A program made the position numbers and the translations under genes. This document shows, piece by piece, positions 9,056 to 16,093 of a DNA stretch of 36,410 nucleotides. Origin of the DNA: JAAYCI01 sp964370195 (GTDB taxonomy: Bacteria > Bacillota > Clostridia > Oscillospirales > Ruminococcaceae); NCBI GenBank assembly GCA_964370195.1, contig CAYJIH010000016.1, positions 1-36,410 on the forward strand. The letters are read 5' to 3'. The notes beneath the pieces were generated by a model, which worked only from the letters and a program-made list of their open reading frames with translations, did no database searches and was not told the DNA's origin. Every line of letters begins with the position of its first letter. Position 1 is the stretch's first letter.

Positions 9056-9618
9056 GCATTCACGCCCATGTCTTGCAAAATATGTCGCATTTGTTCTTCG
9101 GTTAGCCCGCCTTGATGATAGGTGAACAAATGTTCGCCACTTTCTTGGTTGTTGTATTGAATAAAGACAATTTCATCCGTTGAGCTAGGAACATAAGTGG
9201 CCGATTCATCAAGTGAAATGAGTGTAAAACCGCTTTCGCTACTGGGGATGTAAGGGGTGCCGTTTGCATTGTAAAAGAACTGCGTTGGAATTACTTGAAC
9301 CGGGAACCCGGCTGCCCCATTTCGGTTTTCCCACACATCAACAAATTTTATGATGGCCTCGTTTTGCAGTTCTTCGTTCAGTGTTATTAAAACAGGAGCC
9401 ATCGCTTTACAGGGGGCACAATCGTCGGCCCCAAAGTCAATAATCATAGGCAATTCATATTCTTGCAACATTTCCAAATCAATGCTGCTTGCATGTAGAG
9501 CAAGTGGGTCTTCTGTTTCGGGTGTATTTGTGGCGCTGGTTTGCAAAAACCACATGCAAACTACAATAATTACCATAATGCCGGGGACAATAATTTTTGC
9601 CCATTTTTTATTTGCCAT
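9052..9618 (-). CDS. Membrane-anchored thioredoxin-like protein (CAPC)
   Basis: A 188-residue thioredoxin-fold protein is predicted to be held to the outer face of the membrane by a single N-terminal helix (residues about 8-26), with no lipobox seen. The active site is DDCAPCK (about residues 74-80), and the cis-proline strand is VQVIPTQFF. After that strand the usual short hairpin is expanded by about 40 residues (around YIPSSESGF to VFIQYNNQE) before the expected final GGLTEEQM helix. I chose the ATG at 9618 because AGGAG stands 6 bases before it and the anchor follows at once; the frame is open further upstream but that part is not protein-like. It overlaps the CcdA-type gene by 4 bases and should receive electrons from it. 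Confidence 0.88.
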   Translation of the reverse strand: MANKKWAKIIVPGIMVIIVVCMWFLQTSATNTPETEDPLALHASSIDLEMLQEYELPMIIDFGADDCAPCKAMAPVLITLNEELQNEAIIKFVDVWENRNGAAGFPVQVIPTQFFYNANGTPYIPSSESGFTLISLDESATYVPSSTDEIVFIQYNNQESGEHLFTYHQGGLTEEQMRHILQDMGVNA

Positions 9619-9654
9619 AAAATTCTCCTGTAAAGGTTGCACTTGGTAGAAAGT

Positions 9655-9676
9655 CATATCAAAATATATTGATGTG
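9655..9676. promoter_or_regulatory. Inverted repeat over the predicted transcription start
   Basis: CATATCAA (9655-9662) and TTGATGTG (9669-9676) form an imperfect palindrome (7 of 8 pairs, 6-base spacer) directly after the -10 box of the - strand promoter. A repressor bound here would block initiation of the thioredoxin-like/CcdA operon. The regulator is unknown. Confidence 0.4.
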
Positions 9677-9705
9677 ATTATACGGCATTTATTGTAAAAT
9701 GTCAA
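9677..9705 (-). promoter_or_regulatory. Consensus sigma-A promoter of the thioredoxin-like/CcdA operon
   Basis: Read on the - strand, TTGACA (9705-9700) is followed by exactly 17 bases and TATAAT (9682-9677). Both boxes match consensus in full. The predicted start is near 9670, giving a leader of about 50 bases before the ATG at 9618. Confidence 0.85.
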
Positions 9706-9828
9706 CTGTGCGCATTTGCTGCATGATAGAACCTTTTGTTTCGTTCTTCGTGTTGTAGGCGTTGAACAAAGAGAAGGTGGTGCTAGGCTCAGCAGGCAGA
9801 GGAGAGACGTTGTGATGATTGTAGGTTT

Positions 9829-9875
9829 CCATTTTATAAATAGGCCCCAGCTTATAGGCCTAGTCCGGAAAATGG
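9829..9875. other. Nested inverted repeats downstream of the antiporter gene
   Basis: An outer pair CCATTTT (9829-9835) / AAAATGG (9869-9875) encloses an inner pair TAGGCC (9841-9846) / GGCCTA (9857-9862). The structure lies after the stop of the - strand antiporter and before the next promoter. It could end or protect the antiporter transcript, but it lacks a T tract, so its function is open. Confidence 0.35.
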
Positions 9876-9918
9876 ACATAAACATAAGCTAGGGTGAATG
9901 CACAAAATGTGTATGGGT

Positions 9919-11097
9919 TTATTCATTTGTTAGCCAACGGGTGGATAAACGGTCAATAAGGATGCTGCCAAGTGGTGCTGTGATGAAAATGGAAAGCACT
10001 GCCACAGTTAAGATAAGGTTGCCACTGGCAAGGCCCATAGAAAGAGGAATGCCGCCAATGGCTGCTTGCACGGTTGCTTTTGGTGTGTAGGAAGCCGCCA
10101 CGAATAAGCGTTCTTTTTTGTTGAGCTTTGTACGAAGTAAGCATAAAAATACGCCAGCCATGCGAAATAACAATGTGGCGAAGATAAGCAATATGGCTGC
10201 AAAACCTGCTTGTGTAACATAAGAAAGGGGAACACTTGCACCAACAAGAACAAACAATAAAAGTTCGGCTGCAACCCAAAGTTTTGACAGTGCATGAGAA
10301 AGCCGCATAGAAAGAGGCTCGTTTTTGGCGCGTAAGCTTGCGCCCAGTGCCATAACGGCCAACAGCCCAGAAAAAGCAAGGACGCCTGTGGCAACTTCCT
10401 CCAGTGCAAGAGCTAAAAATGCCATGGAAAGCAAAATGAGCACTTTGGCGCTGTCTCGAAGCCGAAAGGTACTAAAAAAGCGGTTTAACAAAAAACCTGT
10501 TAACACACCGCCCAAAAGCCCAAATATAATGGCACTGGGCACACGTAAGAGAGAGAGGGTTTGAAATGAACCTGTTTGTAAAAAGCCGAGCGTAGAGGCG
10601 AATAAAACAATCACAAAAACGTCGTCTACTGTGGCGCTGGCCATCACCATTTGTGGGATGGATTTTTTGGTTCCAAGGCCGGATTCGGTTAAAGCCAACA
10701 TCTTTGGAACCACCACAGCGGGGGACACAGCGGCTATTACGGTGCCCAAAAGCAAAGCGTTGGAAGCCGTGAGCCCCAAAAGTGATGGCGCCAACAGCAC
10801 CATACCGGTGATTTCCAAAATAGCAGGTAAAAAACACAACAAAACGGCGGGGCGACCCACCTGTTTTAGTTTGTTAATATCCAGGGCAAGGCCTGCTCGT
10901 GTTAAAATGATAATGAGGGCTATTTGCCGTAGTTCGTCTGAGATGCTGAGCAAATTTTGCGAAAGTAGGTTGAAACAGCTGGGCCCCAGTACGATGCCAC
11001 ACAGCAACATGCCTAAAAGGCGTGGCAAGTGCAACAAAGAAAACAGCTTGGCAAAAGCCATACCGCATAAAAAGATAAGTGCCAATGATAATAGCAT
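9919..11097 (-). CDS. Cation:proton antiporter (CPA/KefB-like)
   Basis: This is a 392-residue membrane protein of the monovalent cation:proton antiporter group, exchanging sodium or potassium for protons. Some 11-13 hydrophobic helices fill the whole chain. Family marks include LGMLLCGIVLGPSC near the N-terminus, LTRAGLALD, the unwound-helix segment AAVSPAVVVPKML, and the acidic ion-binding region ASATVDDVFVIVLF, where the paired aspartates resemble the CPA2 pattern. It lacks the cytoplasmic RCK/TrkA domains of KefB/KefC, so it is not expected to be gated by nucleotide or glutathione. The ATG follows GGGAGAG. It is the last gene of a - strand run after an MscS-type channel (41-base gap), which suggests a shared part in ion and osmotic balance. 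Confidence 0.88.
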   Translation of the reverse strand: MLLSLALIFLCGMAFAKLFSLLHLPRLLGMLLCGIVLGPSCFNLLSQNLLSISDELRQIALIIILTRAGLALDINKLKQVGRPAVLLCFLPAILEITGMVLLAPSLLGLTASNALLLGTVIAAVSPAVVVPKMLALTESGLGTKKSIPQMVMASATVDDVFVIVLFASTLGFLQTGSFQTLSLLRVPSAIIFGLLGGVLTGFLLNRFFSTFRLRDSAKVLILLSMAFLALALEEVATGVLAFSGLLAVMALGASLRAKNEPLSMRLSHALSKLWVAAELLLFVLVGASVPLSYVTQAGFAAILLIFATLLFRMAGVFLCLLRTKLNKKERLFVAASYTPKATVQAAIGGIPLSMGLASGNLILTVAVLSIFITAPLGSILIDRLSTRWLTNE

Positions 11098-11138
11098 GGA
11101 AGCTCTCCCAAAATGCCTGTGAATAGGGGATGATGTGT

Positions 11139-12305
11139 TTAGGGTGTGTTTTTGTTTATAGCAGGCTCATTCGTTTTGTCTAATTCCACATGAAGAGGCG
11201 CACTGGGGTCCATTTGCAGCGTTTGTGTGGGATAGGCAAAACCGATGCCTTGTTCTTCTGCAAGTTCCATAATGGTGAAATTGATGCGCTCGCATATACG
11301 TAAATAATCGAAGTAGCCGGGAATGGTGGTGTAAAAAATAAGCCGCACATTTAGGCTGGAATCTCCAAATTCGGAAAAGCAAACAATGAATCGATTGGGT
11401 AAAATTTCTTCGTCTTTTTCTAAAAGGTTTTGAATGGAGGCGATGAAAGTTTTAAGCTGTTCTTGTGTGGTGCTGTATAGTAAGGTAAGGGTGATGTCGG
11501 CCCTGCGTTGCTCCATGGCACTGCTAAAATTTGTGATGGGTTCGGCGCTAAGCATGGCGTTTGGCATGGTGGTTAAGGCGCCAGAATCGTTGCGAATGAT
11601 GGTGTTGCGCATGTTGATGTCTTCCACGGTGCCTTCAACGCTTGTGCAGCTTACCCAGTCGCCAATTTCAAACGGTTTGTCAATCACCAAAATCATACCG
11701 CCAAATAAGTTGGAGGCAGAATCTTTTGCAGCAAGAGCAACGGTAAGCCCACCAAGGCCAAGGCCTGTGATGAGACCGTTGATGTTATAGTTTAGTTCGC
11801 TTAATACAATAACCACAGCCAAGGCGACAACCAAAACACGATACATGCCGGTTAAAAAGCGTGTAAAGCTGCTGTCTTCTAGCATCTGAAGGCGAGAGCG
11901 TGTGTTGCGCACAATTAAATTGACAAGATCGCTGGAAGAAAAAAGCCCCCAAGAGATACAAAGGATAATGGCAATGCGCATTCCGGTGTGCAATGTGGGG
12001 GGCATTTTTGAAAGGGAATCGGTGACAAGGGACGGCAAATTTGGGTCTTGTAAGTTGGAAAAAACGAGCCCTGCAAAATAAAGGCCCAGTGCGACGATAA
12101 AGGCGAAAGTGGGGGTTCGAAACCCTTGTAGAATAAGGTGTGGATAGGGGTGTTTGTTTGCATCGATGCGTTTTAAGATGAAAGGAATGATTTTACGGTT
12201 TGCCAATATGCCTAAAAACCAAAACACCAATGCAAATCCGGCAGCCACGGCCAAAGTAAGAAGCAAATTTTGCTCAATATGAAGATCGCTTATAAAATCA
12301 AACAT
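11139..12305 (-). CDS. MscS-family mechanosensitive ion channel
   Basis: This is a 388-residue small-conductance mechanosensitive channel that opens under membrane tension to release solutes in hypo-osmotic shock. Four or so N-terminal helices precede the pore-lining TM3-type segment GLGLGGLTVALAAKDSASNLFGG (about residues 193-215), followed by the beta-domain start DKPFEIGDWV and a soluble C-terminal vestibule domain. The extra helices before the pore place it among the mid-sized MscS proteins. I chose the ATG at 12305, with AAAGGAG upstream, because the longer open frame to 12482 only overlaps mnmA out of frame. It starts 16 bases after the mnmA stop, in the same transcription unit, and precedes a cation antiporter. 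Confidence 0.92.
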   Translation of the reverse strand: MFDFISDLHIEQNLLLTLAVAAGFALVFWFLGILANRKIIPFILKRIDANKHPYPHLILQGFRTPTFAFIVALGLYFAGLVFSNLQDPNLPSLVTDSLSKMPPTLHTGMRIAIILCISWGLFSSSDLVNLIVRNTRSRLQMLEDSSFTRFLTGMYRVLVVALAVVIVLSELNYNINGLITGLGLGGLTVALAAKDSASNLFGGMILVIDKPFEIGDWVSCTSVEGTVEDINMRNTIIRNDSGALTTMPNAMLSAEPITNFSSAMEQRRADITLTLLYSTTQEQLKTFIASIQNLLEKDEEILPNRFIVCFSEFGDSSLNVRLIFYTTIPGYFDYLRICERINFTIMELAEEQGIGFAYPTQTLQMDPSAPLHVELDKTNEPAINKNTP

Positions 12306-12321
12306 GGAAAAAGCTCCTTTA

Positions 12322-13383
12322 CTAAAAACTTTCTTCGATTTCACCGCCGCCAATAACAAGCGAGCCTTTGTATAGTACAGCATGCTGGCCAGGGGCAGCG
12401 GCACGCTGTGGGCAATCAAATGTAATATGAAGCGCGTCATTGGCAACGTGTGTAATTTCACAAGGTACCGGTGTTGCGGCACTGCGTATTTTTACATTGA
12501 AGTGTTGGCCGGGCATAAATGGCACTGTGCCACCATTGTGGGTGTGATGTAGCCGTAAACCATTTGAAAACTCATCACCGGCACGTGCTAAAATTACATC
12601 GCCATTTTGTTCTATTTTTTGCACAAACACCACCTCGCCTAAAGAGACACCAAGCCCTTTTCTTTGGCCGATGGTATAATAGGCCACCCCGCGATGAGGG
12701 CCGAGGTTTTGCCCATCTGGCCCAATTAGATTGCCTTGCTTAATGGGGATGCCGCGGGCTTTGATGTAATCGGCATGGTTTCCGTTTGGAATGAAGCAAA
12801 TTTCTTGGCTGTCGGGTGCTTTGGCGTTCGACAACCCCCATTCTTCGGCCATTTCGCGAATATGTGGTTTTTCAAAAGTGCCAAGTGGTAAAATGAGACG
12901 CCGTAAAATGGATTGCGGCAGCCGGTACAGCATATAGCTTTGGTCGCGTTTTTTGCTTTCAGCTTGTGCAATAAAAACATGTTCTCCTTCACTTTCGCAG
13001 TTGGCATAGTGCCCGCTGGCCAGCCAGTAAAAACCGAGTTCATCGGCTTTTTCTTGCAACATTCGAAATTTTACGGCTGGGTTGCATAAGAGGCAAGGTG
13101 AGGGGGTGCGTCCGCTGGCGTATAGCGTGCAAAAAGGCAAAATGACTTCTTTTTCAAATGGTTCCTTTGCATCGATGATATGCAAGGGGATGCCCAGTTC
13201 TTCGGCGGCAATTTGGGCGGCCAAAACAGCACCGTCATGTGCCGGGGAAAAGCGAATCACAGCACCTTGCACACGAAAGCCTTGCTGCTGCAAAATGCGC
13301 ACGGACACAGCAGAATCTACTCCGCCAGACAAGGCCATTAATACGGGGGATTCAGGGTTGGTTTCTTTGGTAACGGTATGCAT
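12322..13383 (-). CDS. mnmA: tRNA-specific 2-thiouridylase MnmA
   Basis: MnmA puts sulfur on C2 of the wobble uridine (U34) of tRNA-Lys, Glu and Gln, using ATP to activate the base and a persulfide relayed from a cysteine desulfurase. The 353-residue length is normal. The ATP-binding PP-loop SGGVDS is at about residues 20-25. The two working cysteines are seen in SPCLLCNPAVKF (about residue 98) and in SQEICFIP (about residue 195); the tRNA-recognition segment GIPIKQGNLIG and the C-terminal TIGQRKGLG motif are also present. AGGAG lies 8 bases before the ATG. It follows rnhA by 23 bases. No desulfurase gene is in the window. Confidence 0.97.
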   Translation of the reverse strand: MHTVTKETNPESPVLMALSGGVDSAVSVRILQQQGFRVQGAVIRFSPAHDGAVLAAQIAAEELGIPLHIIDAKEPFEKEVILPFCTLYASGRTPSPCLLCNPAVKFRMLQEKADELGFYWLASGHYANCESEGEHVFIAQAESKKRDQSYMLYRLPQSILRRLILPLGTFEKPHIREMAEEWGLSNAKAPDSQEICFIPNGNHADYIKARGIPIKQGNLIGPDGQNLGPHRGVAYYTIGQRKGLGVSLGEVVFVQKIEQNGDVILARAGDEFSNGLRLHHTHNGGTVPFMPGQHFNVKIRSAATPVPCEITHVANDALHITFDCPQRAAAPGQHAVLYKGSLVIGGGEIEESF

Positions 13384-13406
13384 AATTTACTCCTGATAAA
13401 TAAGGG

Positions 13407-13850
13407 TTAACCACGTACAAATGTGGCGGCAGCGTTTACGGCCAGTGTGTCACAACGTTCGTTTTCGGCATGGCCGGCATGGCCTCTTATCCAATGGTAC
13501 TCTATCGTGTGCCCTTCGCTTATGTCTAAAAGCCTAGCCCAAAGGTCTGGGTTTAAAGCAGGGCTTTTGTCGCTTTTTTTCCAGCCGCGTGCCCGCCAGC
13601 CACGTGCCCAGCCTTTTTGAAGGCCATCTATTACATATTTTGAATCACTTGTAAGCACAACGTGGCAAGGCTCTTTTAATAATTCAAAGGCCTGGATAAC
13701 AGCGGTTAGCTCCATGCGGTTGTTCGTTGTGTTTTCCTCGCCGCCGGATATTTCTTTTTCAACAGATTGATAACGTAAAATGGCACCCCAGCCACCGGGA
13801 CCCGGGTTTCCTTTGCAAGCGCCATCTGTAAATATATAAACTTGTTTGAT
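13407..13850 (-). CDS. rnhA: Ribonuclease HI, apparent ATC start
   Basis: RNase HI cuts the RNA strand of RNA-DNA hybrids, removing primers and R-loops. Translating from ATC at 13850 gives 147 residues, the standard length, starting (M)KQVYIFTDGACKGNPGPGG with the first catalytic Asp at residue 9. The other acidic residues stand in NNRMELTAV (Glu 47) and LTSDSKYV (about Asp 69), with the closing HIRGHxGHxxNERCD-type motif seen as WIRGHAGHAENERCD. The first in-frame ATG (13715) would delete the first strand and catalytic Asp. No ATG, GTG or TTG lies in frame between the ATC and a TGA at 13893-13895. GGGAGAG at 13865-13859 sits 8 bases before the ATC. An ATG at 13857 is in another frame. AUC initiation or a 1-base error are the two explanations. 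Confidence 0.85.
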   Translation of the reverse strand: MKQVYIFTDGACKGNPGPGGWGAILRYQSVEKEISGGEENTTNNRMELTAVIQAFELLKEPCHVVLTSDSKYVIDGLQKGWARGWRARGWKKSDKSPALNPDLWARLLDISEGHTIEYHWIRGHAGHAENERCDTLAVNAAATFVRG

Positions 13851-13886
13851 TGTGCATTCTCTCCCATCTATACTAAATAGGATTTG

Positions 13887-13895
13887 ATTATATCA
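13887..13895 (-). promoter_or_regulatory. Extended -10 promoter of the rnhA operon
   Basis: Read on the - strand, TGATATAAT forms a perfect extended -10 element (TGnTATAAT) with only a weak TTTTCA-like -35. The predicted start near 13880 leaves about 30 bases before the proposed ATC start of rnhA, and includes its ribosome binding site. It probably drives rnhA-mnmA-mscS-antiporter. Confidence 0.65.
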
Positions 13896-13975
13896 TATTT
13901 AATTGCATTTGAAAAATAGAGCATATTTTGTTGAATGGGGAAGCATGTATTTGCGCATAAATGCAAGTGATTTAC

Positions 13976-14005
13976 TTGACAAATAGCATGAATTTACAGT
14001 ACACT
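13976..14005 (+). promoter_or_regulatory. Promoter of the rnj operon
   Basis: TTGACA (13976-13981), an 18-base spacer, and TACACT (14000-14005) make a good -35 and fair -10. Transcription would start near 14012, leaving a leader of about 215 bases before rnj. Late in the leader (about 14170-14205) GCAAGG and CCTTTGC arms enclose CACC-GCA-GGTG, so part of it can fold. RNase J genes in other Firmicutes can be self-controlled, but nothing here proves that. Confidence 0.6.
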
Positions 14006-14229
14006 GATAGAGAATAAAAAAGAATATGCATACACTTTCTAAACAAGGTGGTGTGGGCAATTCACAATAAAATATTTGGATATAAATGGCCTTTTGGTAG
14101 ACAAAAGGTTGTTTTGAAATTTTTAAATGCAAAGCTTAAAAACAGAAGTTTTGTGCAACAATGAACTGGACAGCAAGGCTCTCACCGCAGGTGTCGGGCC
14201 TTTGCTTTTCATGAAATGGAGGGGCTTTT

Positions 14230-16056
14230 TTGAACCAAAAACAGAATACAGAACAGGAGCCTGCAAAGCGTAAGCCAGAACGCCCAAAAAACCACAGCAA
14301 AAAACCGGCTGCACCGAAACAGGGCCAGCCACCCCATAAGCGGGCCGGCAATAAAATAACCACAGGAATCAGGCACCGCAGTGCGCCACGAAAAGAGGCC
14401 ACACAGCTGCGCATTTATCCACTTGGTGGGCTTGGGGAAGTGGGCAAAAACATCACTGTGTTTGAGTGCAACGGGGAAATGTTTATTTTAGACTGTGGCT
14501 CGTTGTTTCCGGACAGTGACATGTATGGTGTGGATTTGGTGATACCGGATTTTACCTTTATAGAGCAAAACCGAGATAAAATCCGTGGTATTGTAATTAC
14601 GCATGGACATGAAGATCACATTGGCTCGCTTCCATACTTATTGCGTGAACTTAATTTGCCCGTTTATGCCACACGTTTAACGGCAGGGCTTATTGGCAAC
14701 AAGCTAGAAGAGCATGGCTTGCGTAGCAGTGTGGAGCTTCATATTATTCGCCCGCGTGAAAAATTTACACTTGGTTGCTTTACGTTCGACCCCATTAATG
14801 TGAACCATAGCATTCCGGATGCTGTGGCGTATGCCATTGATACACCAGCAGGGATTGTAATTCACACAGGGGATTTCAAAATTGATTATACACCGTTATC
14901 CGGCGAGGTGATTGACCTTTCGGCACTTGCATCGTACGGAAAAAAAGGTGTTTTGGCATTGTTAAGTGATTCGACAAATTCGGAAAAACAGGGCATGACC
15001 ATTTCCGAAAGTAAGGTAAACGAAGGCTTGCAAGCCTTGTTTGCAAAAGCCAGCGAACAACGCATTATCATTGCCACGTTTGCTTCCAATTTATATCGCA
15101 TCCAACACATCATAGATTTGGCGGTGCGGTTTGGCCGTAAAGTGGCTATTTCTGGACGCAGTATGGTGAAAAATACAGAAATGGCACGGGAGCTCGGTTA
15201 TATCAAATTGCCAGATGATGTGCTGATTGATGTGGATAAAATCAATAAATATCCACCGGAACATGTTGTGCTGATTACCACGGGCAGCCAAGGCGAGCCG
15301 CTTTCTGCCTTGTCGCGGATGGCAGCAGGCAGTCACCGTAATGTGCAAGTGAGCCTTGGGGACTTTATCATCATTTCGGCAACGCCGATTCCCGGCAACG
15401 AAAAAATGGTAACAAAAACTGTTAATGGTTTGCTTCGCCTTGGGGCCGAAGTGATTTATGAGCGTATGTACGAAGTGCATGCGTCGGGCCATGCTTGTCA
15501 AGAAGAGCAAAAACTGATTTTTAGTCTTGTTAAACCGAAGTTTTTTATCCCGGCACATGGAGAGTATAAACATCTTATTCGGCACGCGCAAACGGCCGAG
15601 GCAGCAGGCGTGTTGAAAAAGAATATATTTGTTGCCGACACGGGCGATGCTGTTGTTGTTTCGAAGAACGGGATTCGTGCAGGAGAACCTGTACAGGCAG
15701 GTGCCGTGATGGTGGATGGCCTTGGCGTAGGTGACGTGGGCAGTGTAGTGTTAAGGGATCGCCGCTTGTTGTCTCAAGATGGTGTGGTGGTGTTGGCTGC
15801 CAGCATTGAAAAGAAAACAGGGAAACTGGTGGGAGAAGCAGAGCTGTTTTCTCGTGGTTTTGTATATGTGCGCGACAGTGAGGACCTTTTAGAGGAGACA
15901 CGCAAAGCGGTGGAGGCTGTGCTGCACCAAAATGAAAAAGAGCCACATCGAGACATGGGGAGCGTGAAAGCGCGCATTCGAGAAACGGCTTCTAGCCTTT
16001 TATATCGGCGAACCAAACGTAGCCCAATGATTTTGCCTGTTATTTTAGAGGTTTAA
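14230..16056 (+). CDS. rnj: Ribonuclease J
   Basis: RNase J is the 5'-3' exonuclease and endonuclease of Firmicutes mRNA decay and rRNA maturation. The protein has 608 residues. A basic, Lys/Pro-rich tail of about 58 residues precedes the catalytic core, which begins at LRIYPLGGLGEVGKN. The metallo-beta-lactamase zinc motif HGHEDHIG is at about residues 125-132, followed by the beta-CASP region with STNSEKQG and SGRSM, and the late ASGHACQEEQK and FIPAHGEYKH motifs that complete the active site. The start is TTG, with GGAGG about 8 bases before it. It opens a long + strand housekeeping block and is 37 bases ahead of gdpP. The basic tail may help bind RNA or the ribosome. Confidence 0.96.
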   Translation: MNQKQNTEQEPAKRKPERPKNHSKKPAAPKQGQPPHKRAGNKITTGIRHRSAPRKEATQLRIYPLGGLGEVGKNITVFECNGEMFILDCGSLFPDSDMYGVDLVIPDFTFIEQNRDKIRGIVITHGHEDHIGSLPYLLRELNLPVYATRLTAGLIGNKLEEHGLRSSVELHIIRPREKFTLGCFTFDPINVNHSIPDAVAYAIDTPAGIVIHTGDFKIDYTPLSGEVIDLSALASYGKKGVLALLSDSTNSEKQGMTISESKVNEGLQALFAKASEQRIIIATFASNLYRIQHIIDLAVRFGRKVAISGRSMVKNTEMARELGYIKLPDDVLIDVDKINKYPPEHVVLITTGSQGEPLSALSRMAAGSHRNVQVSLGDFIIISATPIPGNEKMVTKTVNGLLRLGAEVIYERMYEVHASGHACQEEQKLIFSLVKPKFFIPAHGEYKHLIRHAQTAEAAGVLKKNIFVADTGDAVVVSKNGIRAGEPVQAGAVMVDGLGVGDVGSVVLRDRRLLSQDGVVVLAASIEKKTGKLVGEAELFSRGFVYVRDSEDLLEETRKAVEAVLHQNEKEPHRDMGSVKARIRETASSLLYRRTKRSPMILPVILEV

Positions 16057-16093
16057 ACTCTTTTGCATTTGAATGCCTGAAAGGGGCAGGTTT

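Noticed and set aside
12306..12482. N-terminal extension of the MscS-type channel to 12482
   Set aside because: The added residues come from the end of mnmA read in another frame. The ATG at 12305 has AAAGGAG at the right distance.
13850..13857. ATG at 13857 as the rnhA start
   Set aside because: It is one base out of frame with RNase HI and only 1-3 bases from the GGGAGAG, too close for normal initiation. It would work only if a base were missing or added.
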